Assembly: GCA_036924285.1 (NCBI GenBank) | Contig: JAYKYS010000009.1 | Location: forward strand, 18,890,001-18,954,000 | From: Asterella californica | Lineage: Eukaryota; Streptophyta; Marchantiopsida; Marchantiales; Aytoniaceae | DNA: 64,000 nucleotides | Reading direction: 5' to 3' | In this document: one piece after another, positions 1-11,753 of the stretch | Layout: the number at the start of each line of letters is the position of its first letter | Numbering within the stretch: the stretch's first letter is position 1 | Made by a program: the position numbers and the translations under genes | Notes under the pieces: model-generated | The model's database searches: none | Seen by the model: only the letters and a program-made list of their open reading frames with translations | Told to the model about the DNA's origin: nothing

Positions 1-1174
1 CTTGAAGTCTTAATGTGAAGTCTGTGTTTTTCTGTCTTCATGGAAGAAGATTAGTAACATTTCAGCGGTATTTTGTATTCTTCATTCATTCATGTATTTA
101 TCTTCTTGAATCTTTTATTTGTATTGTTGGAAGGGTCCCTGATCAAGAACTATTTCGTTGGTTTGTATTCAATTTATCAGGTTGTGCTTGGATTTGGTTC
201 TTTATCAAACTAAAGACTCTCATCCGGATATTATTCTACTCCGTGAGAATAACAAAAAACTTCTAGAATTATCATTGTGACGTTGTTGTACTGTAATTTG
301 TGTAATTGTTGACTGTATCTTAGTGGGAACGATCCTTAATTTACAATTTCCGATACATTTGGTTCCTATGGGTTGTTCCATCGATGCTTATGAATGACAA
401 CACTTCTTGAAGAGTATCTTCAAAGCCCTCTTCTTCATATACTCCATTAATGAACGTCTTGAGAGGAGCAAAAAACTGAAGTGGTTATAACTCAAGCTTT
501 GGAGGTCATATCGAGATGATTTTGAAGGTTAGAGGTAGTTGTGATGATTTTTTTTCCATAGGATGTCAAAAGTTGACTATTTGACCGATTTGACAAACGG
601 TCCGTTATACAAAGTCATAATTGTGTGTTAAATGACCTTTATGAACGTATGAAATCATTACATGTTGATTTTTCCTTTTAGATTTACTTTTCTAATACCA
701 CATTTTTAAAGCATCGTCCTACACTATTAAGTGAAGAAGGTGATAGCGGAAACAAATCTTGGAGAGGATGTATAGCGACTTTTAAGAGATTTGTCGACGA
801 TTATCGTAAAGAGATCAGAGAAGTTTACGGAGGTCATTGATTGATTCTTTTTCTTTTTGACTGAGATTAGGAAGACTGAGAGCAAAGACAAATAGATGTG
901 ACATGCAACTCATAAACAAACTTTTTTGAATAAAATACTCTTTCTCAATGAAAACAGTTTTTCTTGAAGTTTTGAGTTATGAGACGTAAGATTTAAGACC
1001 GAGTAATTTGGAATTATGGTGTTGTGTGCATTGTTGGGTGTTTTCTTGATCGATGACTTCTGGAGATTTTGTATGATCCGTGTGTTGTGTTGTATTTTCT
1101 ACTTGTTCAAGATCGTATCGCAACTGGAAGATTCCACCTTTCTTAAGAAGGCAAGAAACAACATCCGTTATGAC

Positions 1175-1203
1175 CAAGCAGACCCCTTGCGCCCTTAGTA
1201 TAG
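1175..1203 (+). repeat. 29-bp inverted repeat, left arm
   Basis: These 29 bases reappear as the reverse complement at 4573-4601 with two mismatches, 3.4 kb away. The core CCCTTAGTATAG is identical in both arms, and similarity fades outside the 29 bases. The arms could be remnants of terminal inverted repeats or pieces of one dispersed repeat inserted in opposite orientations. No transposase-like frame lies between them. Confidence 0.5.
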
Positions 1204-1993
1204 TGTTGGTGATTACTATTACGTAGTCAACGGTGACATGCTAAGACTTAGTTTGATTTTTCCCTCCTTCGAACTTCATATCTTCTCCATTAAGCGACCA
1301 AATGAAGCAAATGAAGTGTGCTTGAGATTCTTAAAATGAGTCTACCACTTGGTGCAATGAGAGTGGAAATTTCAAAGTCAAAAAAAAATCCTTTTCTTCT
1401 TTATTAGCACCTTTGGAGCAATATGCATAACTTTTGAGTTGGAGTTTCAAATAGATCCACGATACGACAATATCTTCATGTTTTTTCAATTCATGTTGAT
1501 GTAGACATCAAGAGGAACATAACCTTAAGTTAATTTGTCTTCATCGTGGTCCATCAACCAAACCAATCCTGGATTTCAACCTTAGTTTCTATCTCTCGCC
1601 AAACCGAATAATTGTTTCAAGTTTTTCTGAAATGTGCATCTGTCACGGAGAATTTGAACATTTGCAATACTCTCGATAGTCTTCAACCTCTCTAGCCAAA
1701 TGATGACACCTCTTTGTAGGATAAGTCGACTCAAATTGTCAAAGTGTACTTCAAGAAATAGTTGTGACTCTCTTTACACTATTGAAGTATGTCAACCAAA
1801 GGTTATAGATGATAAGCATCGATATTTCAATTGTTCATGCTCTTTGGTTCTTCAATATTAATCTCTTCATCTTGACTCTGAGGACCGTTGGCAAGAATAT
1901 TACAGAAGCTCGAGTTTAGACGACATTAGGTAAAACTGATCAGATATCCGTCTCAATGAAAAGAGTAAACTGATGATATTGTCAAGGTCCAAC

Positions 1994-2040
1994 GATCCAT
2001 TTGACATTTGATCCAAACTGGATCAAATGTCATTTGGATC
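1994..2040. repeat. Hairpin-forming inverted repeat (21-bp arms, 5-base loop)
   Basis: Left arm 1994-2014, loop 2015-2019, right arm 2020-2040. The arms pair at 19 of 21 positions, with two adjacent mismatches in the middle. Both arms contain the GATC-based word GGATCAAATGTC or its complement. This is the strongest short inverted repeat I noticed in the first 5 kb. It may be the tip of a decayed foldback element or MITE; a small-RNA precursor is possible but nothing else supports it. Confidence 0.7.
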
Positions 2041-4296
2041 TTAAGTATGAAATAATGTTTGGTTGTTGAGATAAAGCATATAAGTTTTTTTAAAATACAC
2101 ATATAAACATGTGACTAAACTATGTATTGTTAGAAGTTCTTGGAGGTGGATTTTTCATGATTATGTTCAAAACTTGGATATTCATGTTCATGATTGATGT
2201 TTGCCGGATGAGAACTTTACATCTTCGAGGTCTAAATTATAGTTATTGATACAAGAGTGAAATTTTTAATGAATGACGGGTGATAACTAAAGAGTGAATA
2301 ACTTATATAGTACTATCATTCGTCTCTTGGAGATCAACGAGTCGATGTCAAAGAGATCGATCACTTGATCATTTTAAGCTTGATGAGTGGTTGAGTATTT
2401 GTCGACTATTCTTTCTACTTCGTAGACCTTGAGAAGTAGGAAGGAACATTGATTCTGATGGGATGAACTTGAATGCAATTCATGGTCACTTTTCGAGAAC
2501 CAACCCAACGAAATATGACAATGGCAAGAGTTGTAGATTAGACCACAAGTGATGCTTGTAGTAAAATTACTTAAGACATCAAGGATCATAGTACGTTGAA
2601 AAGAACTAATCTGTTGTCAGATGAGCATGATGTTGAGGACTCTTTTTGTGAACGGTCATTTTGAAATTCATCTTTAGCACTAGAAATAAGATCCATGGAT
2701 TACATGCCAGAGCGATTGAGGTTCATATTGGTTAAGTTTTAGAAGATGCGAAGAGGTACATATTGTAATGATGAATGTTCATAGAATCGTAATCATTAAA
2801 ATTGACCTTGGACAATGTTATTGTAGAGGAAATAGAAACATAAAAGATAAAAACTTGAGTAGGCTAATCCATGATAAAATGAATGACACGTTATAGGAAG
2901 TAGCCTAATCTCATTAGGATCCACAAGAGCTCAATCAGAAGGATAAGATTTTAACACTAAAAGGAAGAGTTTGAAAGATGAAGAGCATAGTTGAATAGAC
3001 AAAAACAATTGTTTGGTGACTATTAGTCTACTTATAAAGGGAGTCACTTGTATGGAGAGTAGTGGGAAGGAGTCTTATGAGTAGTGTCAAAGAAAAGATT
3101 TTCCAACATGAATCATACTGAAGAGTAGTATGGATTATAATAAGAAATATTAAAAGACGAATGATTTGTCCATAGAAGTTCATATAGAGATATGAAGGTC
3201 AAGCGACAATATGAGTCCAAGGTCAGGATCGAATAGAAGTACATGAAGAAATTTGATATCATACTACTAGAGTGTAGTGACGAAGATTGGTCAAAGGACA
3301 TAATCAAGAGGAGTATAGCCGAAGGTCGACTTCTCTATATTGTATGGACCTATGGTTACAAGAGCATCCTATGAGAGGAAGAGAGATATTCGCGCAAGTC
3401 ATAAACATCAATCGGATGTCAATGGTTGAACTACCAAAGAAAGTATACATTTACTAGTTACGGCTTAGTTATTAGTTCAATTTTTGGTTTCTATGGTTAG
3501 GTGTCAAGCCATATTAGTAGCAGAAGTGTGAGGATACAAAACCTAAGTGATGAATTCATACATGGATAACCTTACAAGTTAATCAATATTTGATAGATCA
3601 CTATCATAGCTCTCAAGGAACCCATCAATAAATACTAACAGCTAAGTAAGATCTTTGAAATATCTCCTCGTCTCGACTTACACTTATCGAGGGCTTTTAT
3701 TTTATACAATATAATCTATATGTCTTTATCTTACGTATTGATCTCATATTGTCTTGTCTCTAACTTTTGTTAGCTCTCAATGTTTGTCATTGGTATTGTC
3801 TTATATTTGTTTTGGGAATTCTTGATGCTTCTCATTGGTACGTGGATTCTAGATGTAATTTAAGCAATTTCGATTAATTTTCTATATTATAAATCATTCG
3901 ACTCATTCAAATAGCAAATGAAAGCTTTCATGTTCTTCCTCATCGGCTTGCAAGCATATATCCCACTGGAGATGCAAAATGTTAATGAACTAAGAAGAAG
4001 AAACACATGTAGAGTAGATATTGTGGATTATAGCAATTTGTAGCATATTTTATATCATAATAATGAGTATGTGTGTTTGGACTTACTTGACATAGCAAGC
4101 TACTCACGTAAGGTGTTAATCAGTTGAGTTTCAGCGAGATAGCCTCACATTGTTTAAACTAAATAACAGATTTCAAGCATCCATTTTCATCAATCTTGAA
4201 TCCAACGATAAGATGGAAGATTACAAATGTGAAAACCTAGATCTAGAGCTATGATTTCCACATTTGTCTTGTAATCTTATAGTTCTTTGGTCACAT

Positions 4297-4540
4297 TGTC
4301 GTGTCATGGATCAACTTCCACACGAAAATCAAATTTTAAGATTACGCATCATCGCCTCAAAGATGTTTATTACATTAAAAATGAACTTTCTATATTATTT
4401 TCAAATCTCCACTCTCACTACACCAACGGGTAGAGCTCGTTTCAAGCTTCTCATGGGCACTTCATTTGTTTCATTTGGACGATTAATAGTGAAGTTATGG
4501 GGTTCAGAAAATAAGAAAATCAAGCTAGATTATAACTTAT
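4297..4540 (+). repeat. Diverged copy of dispersed repeat D
   Basis: Starting at the phrase GTCATGGATCAACTT, the order of words matches the two copies at 39.75-40.03 kb and 40.16-40.46 kb: a tract on lower-strand-like TTTGAAGATTA, then TTCATTTGTTTCATTTGGACG and TTAATAGTGAAGTTATGG. Similarity is clear but patchy. A short related piece (GTTGTCGTGTCATGGACCAAC region) is also at about 41390. No coding function is seen. Confidence 0.5.
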
Positions 4541-4572
4541 CGACGTTGATTGAGTAATTGCAATCATATGTG

Positions 4573-4601
4573 CTATACTAAGGGTGCAATGGGTCTGCTT
4601 G
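4573..4601 (-). repeat. 29-bp inverted repeat, right arm
   Basis: This is the reverse-complement partner of 1175-1203, with 27 of 29 positions matching. It lies just downstream of the diverged repeat D copy. Confidence 0.5.
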
Positions 4602-5476
4602 AGGATAATCTTGGGTTGAACGTCCATACAATGAATTGGTATAAGGGGGGAGTTTAAAAAGATAGTTTGCATCCACGACTTGTCGATAGATGTTTTGGAG
4701 GATTGAGAGGGCCAATGCATGTGCATATGGTGTCACTGGGTTCAGATCTGTGCAGACTATGCACAAGTGAAGATGGTTCTAGAAGAGGGGGATTGGATTG
4801 AGACTTTTGAGGAGAACTAAGACGTAGGAAAAAGAAAGAAGAACATTTCAGTTTCCTACGAATGATAGTTGGACCGTTCGGATCGTTTGGAGTCCAAACT
4901 AGCTGTCCTTGGATCGATTAAGATCAAAACATTAAGTTCTTTAGGAAATTGAAGACATTATGAAGTTTTATCAGACGATTTGAAGGACATTTTCATTGGA
5001 TGATTTGTTTCAATATTGTTGACCTATGGCTTAAAAGTGCTTCGTTCTTCACGATCGATGGATCAAGTTTTTCGTCTTAGTGCCAACACTATGTCTTCAT
5101 CTAAGCATATGAGAAGATCGTACGTGGATTGGATTGTTGTGTAGTTTGGCAAGTGAAGTTGTGCCGTAAGAGATCAATTTACTTCAGTTTGAAGCTTCTT
5201 TTGATCAAATATCTCATCCTTCTTTGAGAAAAGAACTCCAAACTGCTTGTTTGCGTGTCATTGTTATCAAAATAGTCAGATGCACTTACAGAGGAGGATG
5301 AATATTTCAGATCAAGCTGTACATTTGCTGGTGTATGTGACTTTGGACCGCAAAGAGGAGGTTTTAGAAGTTCAGTCACATACGATAAAAAATTGGACAT
5401 ATCTCGACTGTTGAGAGACGGATATAAAGGTTCTTGGTGCCCATAGAGTTACAAGAGAAGACCTTATTGATATCCA

Positions 5477-5612
5477 ATATCACGATCCTCAGTCTCAAGA
5501 TCAGACGCAAATGCGAACAACAGAATCTTAGTGGACTTGCGCTACGAGTAAGACTTAACGGCTTGATCACGAAGTCGAGAACAAATTAACTCTAAAGGGT
5601 TCTCTGAACATA
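5477..5612 (+). repeat. Fragment of a chromovirus LTR (first ~140 bp)
   Basis: The sequence follows the start of the chromovirus LTRs at 42436 and 49008: a TCTCAAGATC word, CGAACAACAGAA, GGACTTGCGCTA, GAGTAAGACTTAACGGCTTG and GGTTCTCTGAAC occur in the same order and spacing. It is diverged and stops after about 140 bp, so it is a decayed scrap and not a solo LTR with both ends. Confidence 0.7.
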
Positions 5613-5639
5613 GTGGACATAGCTGGTCCTCCTCACTCA

Positions 5640-6067
5640 ATTCGGCACCTCTTAATTCGATCTTCTGCGCTGATGGCTTCGATGCGAGAAGCAGTCGATG
5701 GTTTCTACGCTAATGCGCTTCTCTCATATCTTCTTGCGCAGTTAGGGGTTCTTCGAACTACCTGACCTACCTACTACCTTGAGCTACCTGGTAGGTACAC
5801 CTACCCTCCTACTGGGTGGTGCGTGGTTAATGTCCATGCAATCGCAATCGCTGTCTTCTGGGACCAGCGATTGCATGGAAGACGTCTTCTCGGAAGATGT
5901 CCTTCTTCTGTCTTCGGAAGAAGTCGACTTCTTACAAAAAAGTTCTTAAGACCATCTTTCTTCTAAGCAAGATGTAATCTTAAGCAACAAGGTTATTTCA
6001 ATTACACGGACATGTGATGAACTTAAAAAAATTCAAAAATTCGTACATCCTGTAAATTGTGGGCACT
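5640..6067 (+). repeat. Partial copy of LTR-like repeat C
   Basis: This matches the right-hand ~400 bp of the repeat at 13803-15790: GCTAATGCGC, the CTACCT-rich tract, GGTGCGTGGTT, the GAAGAAGTC-ACTTCTT word, CTAAGCAAG-TGTAATCTTAAG and the terminal TGTGG-CACTACA. It abuts the truncated 5' LTR of element B, so its insertion or a rearrangement probably removed the start of that LTR. A short duplication of GAGAGTGTGATATTTTA occurs at the join. Confidence 0.7.
5834..5878. repeat. Perfect 12-bp stem hairpin in repeat C fragment
   Basis: CCATGCAATCGC at 5834-5845 is exactly complementary to 5867-5878, with a 21-base loop. The corresponding positions of the other two repeat C copies (about 15560 and 59345) lack this pair, so it is specific to this copy. 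Confidence 0.65.
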
Positions 6068-6350
6068 ACAGAGAGTGTGATATTTTATTTTTTTCAAAGA
6101 GAGTGTGATATTTTAGCATGTGAGAACTTAAGAGACGTCGTTAGAATGAAGAATTTTAGTTGACGAGTTTATGCGTGTGTGAATGATTGAACATAGCATT
6201 TTCTCATCAAGTTCATGGTGTGCTTCCATCAAAGCAGTCATAGGTGACCCCTCGGTGAGAGACATGCTCGACATGTTGCAGATTCATTGAAGACTATTGT
6301 GGAGGTTGAGAGATTGGAGGGGTAGTTGATCGATATGACCGTGAAGGATT
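6068..6350 (+). repeat. Element B 5' LTR, truncated (3' end only)
   Basis: Nearly the same sequence occurs at 13560-13802, including TGTGATATTTTAGCATGTGAG, GTGTGCTTCCATCAAAGC, GACATGTTGCAGATTCA and GTAGTTGATCGATA. The 5' part that should match 12938-13560, with the TATA box, is absent here. Confidence 0.75.
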
Positions 6351-6639
6351 TACATTTTTGATTCTGCTGTCGGGACCTCACTTGAAGTGAACGTTGAAGG
6401 ATGTTTAGAGTTCAATTCTTCGACAGAAGGAGATCATGCAAGAGCACATGGAGAAAACGTTGGGAGGAGAAAGAGCTAACTCGATGTTAGTCACTTTAGA
6501 ATCTTTCATGTATCCCGTAGTGATCAATGACGCATACGAGATCATTCTCTATATCTTGTTCACTTAGAAAGGATTTGAGGAGAGTTGAAAGTGGATGCAA
6601 CAAGAGTTGTAGAGAAAAGAGGAGAGAGAAGTTATTAGA

Positions 6640-7370
6640 GGTGAAAATTTGAGAGTTTAAGAACTCAACTCTCTGGAAAATTTGTACAGTTGTTGTTAGA
6701 TTTTCTGTGTTTTTTACTTTTTCTGTGAAACTTACAAGTATCCTAGATTGGCTGATAAGCTATCTAGGACAATAAAAATCATGAGAAAAAGTAGGCTAGA
6801 GAAGGAGATATAAATTTTCAAAGTCGAGGAGGTTTATTCACGAGAGTTTAAGAATTCTACTCTCTAGAAAATTCGTACAGTCATTGTCAGATTTGTTGTG
6901 ATTTTTATTTTCCTGAGAAAGTTTCCAGTATTTTAGCTTGGCTGATAAGCTATCTTGGACAACAGAAATCATGAGAGGTGTAGAGAAGGAGATATAAATT
7001 TGCAAAGTTGAAGGGGTTTATTAGTGAAAGTTTAGACATTCTCCTCTCTGAAAATTTTATACAGTCAGTGTCATCTTTTCTCTGTTTCTTATTTCTCTAT
7101 GAAAATCTCCAAGATTGTAGCTTGTCTGATAAGCTATTAGAGGAAACCAAAATCATGAGAAGATGAAGACTGGAGAGGGAGAAAGAAGTTTTCAAAGTGG
7201 AGGGGGTTGACAATCATGAGTGAAGTCAAACTATACAAATTTCAGTTCTTTGATAATTTTTATAATCAGCACCATTTCTTCTGATTAGTGAAGTTTTTGT
7301 TGAAACTTCATGAGTTAGTAGCTTGGAGGTTGAGCTACTGGAGGTCACAAAACCTTAGAGAGATCTTGGA
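6640..7370 (+). repeat. Four-copy tandem repeat (~185-200 bp units) in element B leader
   Basis: Units can be phased on the word GCTGATAAGCTAT, which falls at about 6751, 6941 and 7125, with a diverged fourth unit near 7325. Each unit also carries an AACTCTCT-GAAAATT-TACAGT tract, a pyrimidine-rich TTTCTCTG tract, AAAATCATGAGA and a GAGATATAAATTTTCAAAGT-type joint. Divergence rises toward the fourth copy. Every unit keeps a short hairpin around the anchor (for example TAGCTT paired with AAGCTA). It lies in the untranslated leader between LTR and gag. Confidence 0.8.
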
Positions 7371-8529
7371 GAGATCTCTTACCGACTAAGAGATATACGT
7401 TTCGGTATACAAAGAAGTCTTGAAGATATTTTATGAGGAATCCAGTTCGGGTGCCGAGGTGGAAGAAGAGACGTTTGAGAGTTCGAACGGAGACGTAGAA
7501 GCCAAAGTCAAGTATAGATGAGTTGCGAACACGCATCTATAGCACTAATAGACTTGGGATGCCCTCTTTATTCTATATCAAGAAGCTTCCGAGACCATTA
7601 ACGTAGATGTGAAGAAGGTTGAGTTGAAAACATCATTCACTGTGGAGGTGACGAATTCTCCTGGTGAAGTAGAGTTGGATCCTTACAGTAGTGAGTTTAA
7701 GATGTCTGTGTGATTAGTACAGACGATGATCATGAGGATCATATCTTAGACAGTTAATTTTAGATTTTATTTTATTTCGTGTATAGCATGTGTAATACAC
7801 AATTTCCAATATAAAGCTCGAAAGAGTTAAGAAAGTGATGTAGAATTATTTTCCTCAAAAGTATTTTGTCCACTTAATGATTGAGAAGGCACAATAACAT
7901 GAGTGAAAGTTCAAAAGACTGAAAGTTAGACTTAGAAATCTTCCTCAAGGTTTAGATGTCATAGTAAGTGTAGGAGAGAGCTCGAGAGAGATTATCGTTG
8001 AGTTTGAGAACACTAGTACAAAACCTCAAGTAGAATCTCCGAGGAGAGAATTGTCCAACTAGGATCAGCAGAGAGAACCAATGGAAAGCAAGAGTTTACT
8101 AATTTAAGTCTTCGAGTGAGTCCATCTTCACCAGCATCAATTCATCTTCTAAGAGAAGATCCTTGTCCAAGTTGTGGAGTGGATGATCTATCAAGAGGAG
8201 ACAAGTGCGTAGATATGGACGCCTTACTTACATCAGTAGTCGAGAAGTTGGACGAGACTCAGAGAGTTGAAACAGAGAAGTTGTCGACTTCAAAGGAGGA
8301 CTCAGTTGAGTTATGATGGAGATCGTCATTCGGATGGTGGAGAAGACGGTGAAACGACTCAGGCTCATGATTACCTTGGGAGAAGAAATGACACAAGAGG
8401 TGTTGTTACAACCATTTCATTTTATTTTACCAATAGTAGATTATTCTTGAATGAAATTGATGATGTTCGTACTCTTTTAGCGAGTAGTTATTGCACGAAG
8501 ATTAGAAGAGTAGAAAGAGTAGTTACAAG
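7371..8529 (+). other. Element B leader and decayed gag N-terminus
   Basis: No long frame is open here. A short frame at 8116-8316 contains a charged, helix-like stretch (MDALLTSVVEKLDETQRVET) of the kind seen at the start of gypsy gag proteins, in the same general position relative to the gag core at 8530. I read it as the broken start of gag, with low confidence. Confidence 0.4.
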
Positions 8530-9366
8530 ATGGAGAAGCTACCAGTGTTTCATGGAAAGGACAATGAAGATGTAGAACCGTTTGTTCGAGACTTCAAAAG
8601 GGGTTGCATCGGAAACAACGTGAGAAGGAAGGAAGAATGGGTGTTATTATTGCCAGAGTTTTTAGAAGATTTTGCTCTTATGTGGTATGAAGACCGAGTG
8701 AAGAACAAGACACCTGGTGCAGTTGAAGACACATGGGAGACGTTGAGTAACGTACTCATCGAAGAGTTTCTTCCAGAAAAGAGTTATGAGAAGCTCATGG
8801 TGGAGCTTACTCATTTGAAGCAACGAAACGACGAGAAAGTTTGGCACTATGCCGAAAGGGTGAATAAGTCAGAGCAACAGTTTTGAACTGTTCTACGGAA
8901 GAATGGAGACAACGTGGAGCTAACGATGGTGAGGATTGGAGCAATGCTGACCAAGAACTTGGTGGGAGGATTGAGACCTTCCATTCGAACTTAAGTGAGG
9001 TACGAGAAACCAGCAACCAAAGCGGAGGTCATCAAGATCACGACAAATATGAAAGAGAGTTTGGATGAAGAGGATATCATCCAACCTCATCATGCTGCTC
9101 TAGTGTCGACTCCAACTCTTGGTGTAACCACAACAATAACATCTGCACCATCACAATTAATGATTGCTTCAACGTCAGCTCCTACTCCAACGGTGGTGCA
9201 AAGATCATTTATCCCTACAACGATGTCTACTGCCACCTCTGATTTTCATGCCGAGTTGAAGAGCATCACAAATTTTCATGCCGAGTGGAAGAGTCATCAA
9301 GTAGAAGTACTCGCTCGAGTACTGTTTCGAATACACCAAAGGAACCAAGAAGGAAGTTGGAGATGA
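8530..9366 (+). pseudogene. Element B gag (broken)
   Basis: Gag would form the virus-like particle and package the element RNA. The frame at 8530-8886 shows the retrotransposon gag core: FHGKDNEDVEPFVRDFKR, then ALMWYE, then a TWETLSNVLIEEFLP word and a LMVELTHLKQ word. The frame closes at 8886 and similarity resumes in other frames (8883-9068 and 8995-9366), so at least two frameshifts or stops interrupt it. The downstream Ser/Thr/Pro-rich stretch at 9060-9250 has no motif, and no zinc knuckle is visible. Confidence 0.75.
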
Positions 9367-9612
9367 CGGATTTCACCATTTCATCTTCTCAAGCGAGGTA
9401 TGATGTGGTTGAAGATGTGGGTGCTCAACATCACGGTCCGATAATTGACTGCACTCAACCTCAGTTTACAAAGGGAACTTAGAGAAACACTGAGTTCTAA
9501 GAGAAACAAGAAGAAGAAACCCAAGAGCAAGACATCAAAGTGTGTGGGAGTTGATGTGGTGGATGTGCATGCTTCAGAAGTATGCACTAGGGTTTCAAAG
9601 ATTAAAGTCTGA

Positions 9613-9900
9613 TTGAATGGTCACTACGTCCCTGACGTGTTGATGAATGGAGGGTCGACTGTAAATGCCATATCGGAGAGGTTGATGAAGAAGTTGAGGA
9701 TGGAACCAACTCGTTCGGCTAGCATTGTCGTGAGGATGGCTAACAAGCAACGAGTAAGACCTCTTGGTGTGTTAGATAAGGTGGTTGTGTCTGTGATGGG
9801 AGTTCAAACATAGATGTCTTTTCAAGTGTAAAGGACTCTAGTTATGATTTGCTCCTAGGTAGGCCTTGGTTGAGAAATGTGCGCACCACAAATATATGAC
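9613..9900 (+). pseudogene. Element B aspartic protease (broken, active site changed)
   Basis: The fold is recognisable from VPDVLMNGGSTVNAISERL followed by RVRPLGVLDKVVVSVMGVQ, and then in another frame a LLGRPWLRNV word near 9850. Retroviral-type proteases need Asp in the D-(S/T/G)-G active-site loop; here the codon is AAT (Asn), giving NGGS. A single G-to-A change from GAT would explain it. A stop at 9811-9813 also truncates the frame. It is not expected to process Gag-Pol. Confidence 0.65.
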
Positions 9901-10489
9901 ACAAGGGATATTTACGGATTGGACCTAGAGATCATAGAGTGATAGTACTTCTCTCGGGTGTTGGAGTTGTGACTCTGATAGACCCACTAGTGACTATTGG
10001 GAATCTGATACTGAGGATGATCATAGTGTCTCAAAAGTAGATAGGTGAGATTCTTATGATCAAGAATCCTCGTCTAATGATGAGAGATTTGGTCGAGATG
10101 AATCATTACATCAACTTAGTGCCATTGACTTGTTACCTCGACAAGCGGTGGAGAAAAATCTTGACAAAGAAAAGTTGAGTGAAGTAGAGATTGTGAGAAG
10201 ACTCTCTACTATGAAGTTTGGTATCAATGTCACTCAAGATGAGAAAAGTAGATTCTTAGATATATTTTGGTAATATATCTATGTCTTTGCTTTCAGTTAC
10301 AAGATTTGAAGGAGGTGATTCTAGAGACTCACCGAATCGAATTGGAGGAGAACGTAAGATCAATTCACAGAAGCAGAGAAGGGTGAATCTCACAACGGCA
10401 ATGATGGTCAAGGAAGAGATAGAAAAGTTTCATCTACGAGGTGGAGAACTCAGAATAAGTTTCACCCATTGTGATTGTCAAGAAGAAGA

Positions 10490-11741
10490 ATGGTAAGCTG
10501 CGAGTGTGCATAGACTATAAGAAGCTGAATACAGTTACCAAGAAAGATTATTATCCTCTGTCATTTATAGATGAGATTTTGGAGGAAGTTTCTGGTCATG
10601 AGTGGTACAGTTTTGGTGATGGTTATAGTTGATATAACCAGATCAAGATAGCACATGAGTACCAGCAGTTGATTACTTTCACTACTCCTTGGAAACATTG
10701 CATTTCTGGTGATGTCATTCGGATTGTGTAATGCTCCGGCCACGGTTCAAAGGTTCATGACAAGGTGTTTGAATCATTCATAGGAAAGTTTGTCCGTGAT
10801 TTTATTGATGATTTTTGCATATATGGAAGAAAGGAGGACCACTTTGATCATGTGATCAAAGTTTTGCAGCGATTGGAGCAAGTCAACGCTTCTCTTAATC
10901 CAGAAAAGTGCATCTTTGGCTGCGAAGAAGATCTACTATTAGGACACATCATTTCCAAGAATGGGATTGCGATAGATCATAAGAAGGTGAAGAAGATTGT
11001 GGATCTTCCAAGTCCGATCAACTTGACAAAGTTGAGGCAGTTTCTTGGCATGATGAGATATTATAGTAGGTTTGTCTTGTCCTTCTCGAACAAAGCAATC
11101 ATGTACATGAAGAAGGGAGTTGATTTTGACTTGATAGTGCATGATCAGAAGACAAAAGAAACATTTAGGAGCTGAAAAAGACATTGGTGACAGCTCCTAT
11201 ACTCGCTAAACTTGAGTGGAGTAAAGCATTTATTTTGTATACGGATGCCTCCAATGTAGCAATCGGATGTACATTAAGTCAATTAGATGGAGAGAGGCAT
11301 GATCATCCTATAGCTTATGCTAGTATGCAAATGGTTCCCGCGGAGAATAATTACTCCGTGACTGAACGAGAAGGATTAGCTGTGATTTTTGGATTGAAGA
11401 AATTTTGACATTACTTGCAAGGAGGGAAATTTTCCATAGTCACAAATCACAAAGCTTTAAGGTATATCTTTAATAAGCCTAATGCCGAAGATCGTATTGC
11501 TCGTTGGAAGATCCTTCTAACAGAATACGATTACATGATTGAAGATAGACCAGGAAAAAAACATGCGAATACAAATCTCTTGTCGAGAGCTTATGATGAT
11601 GAGGGAGAAGAACAATTTGATGACTCATTTTCATACGAACAAGTGATGACCATCACAAGTATTGAGGAGGTACCAGATGAGTATAAGGAAATCTCAAATT
11701 TCCTTGGAGATGAATCTTTTCCAGAAGGTATGCATACCTGA
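10490..11741 (+). pseudogene. Element B reverse transcriptase and RNase H (broken)
   Basis: RT motifs are spread over several frames: KLRVCIDYKKLNTVTKKDYY near 10500, then YNQIKIA, then the catalytic FIDDFCIYG at about 10800 in the frame 10765-11175. The connection region GHIISKNGIAI and the RQFLGMMRYYSRF word follow. RNase H lies in 11184-11408 (FILYTDASNVAIG with the first catalytic Asp, TEREGLAVIF with Glu) and 11415-11741 (IVTNHKALRYIF, where the usual Asp of T-D-H is Asn). TGA codons at about 10630 and 11406 and frame changes interrupt it. Confidence 0.85.
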
Positions 11742-11753
11742 GAACGTAATGAG

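Larger units (their letters stand above)
1..5476. other. Region with no recognised gene
   Basis: Only short open frames (under 100 codons) occur on either strand, and none shows a family motif I recognise. The sequence is moderately AT-rich with no convincing splice-linked exons. It holds three structured items listed separately: a hairpin at 1994-2040, an inverted repeat pair at 1175-1203 and 4573-4601, and a diverged copy of repeat D near 4297-4540. It most likely consists of old repeat-derived DNA, but I cannot assign it to a family. Confidence 0.6.

Noticed and set aside
6640..7370. CRISPR-like array
   Set aside because: Units are ~185-200 bp, diverged, without short identical repeats and unique spacers, and lie in a eukaryotic retroelement leader.
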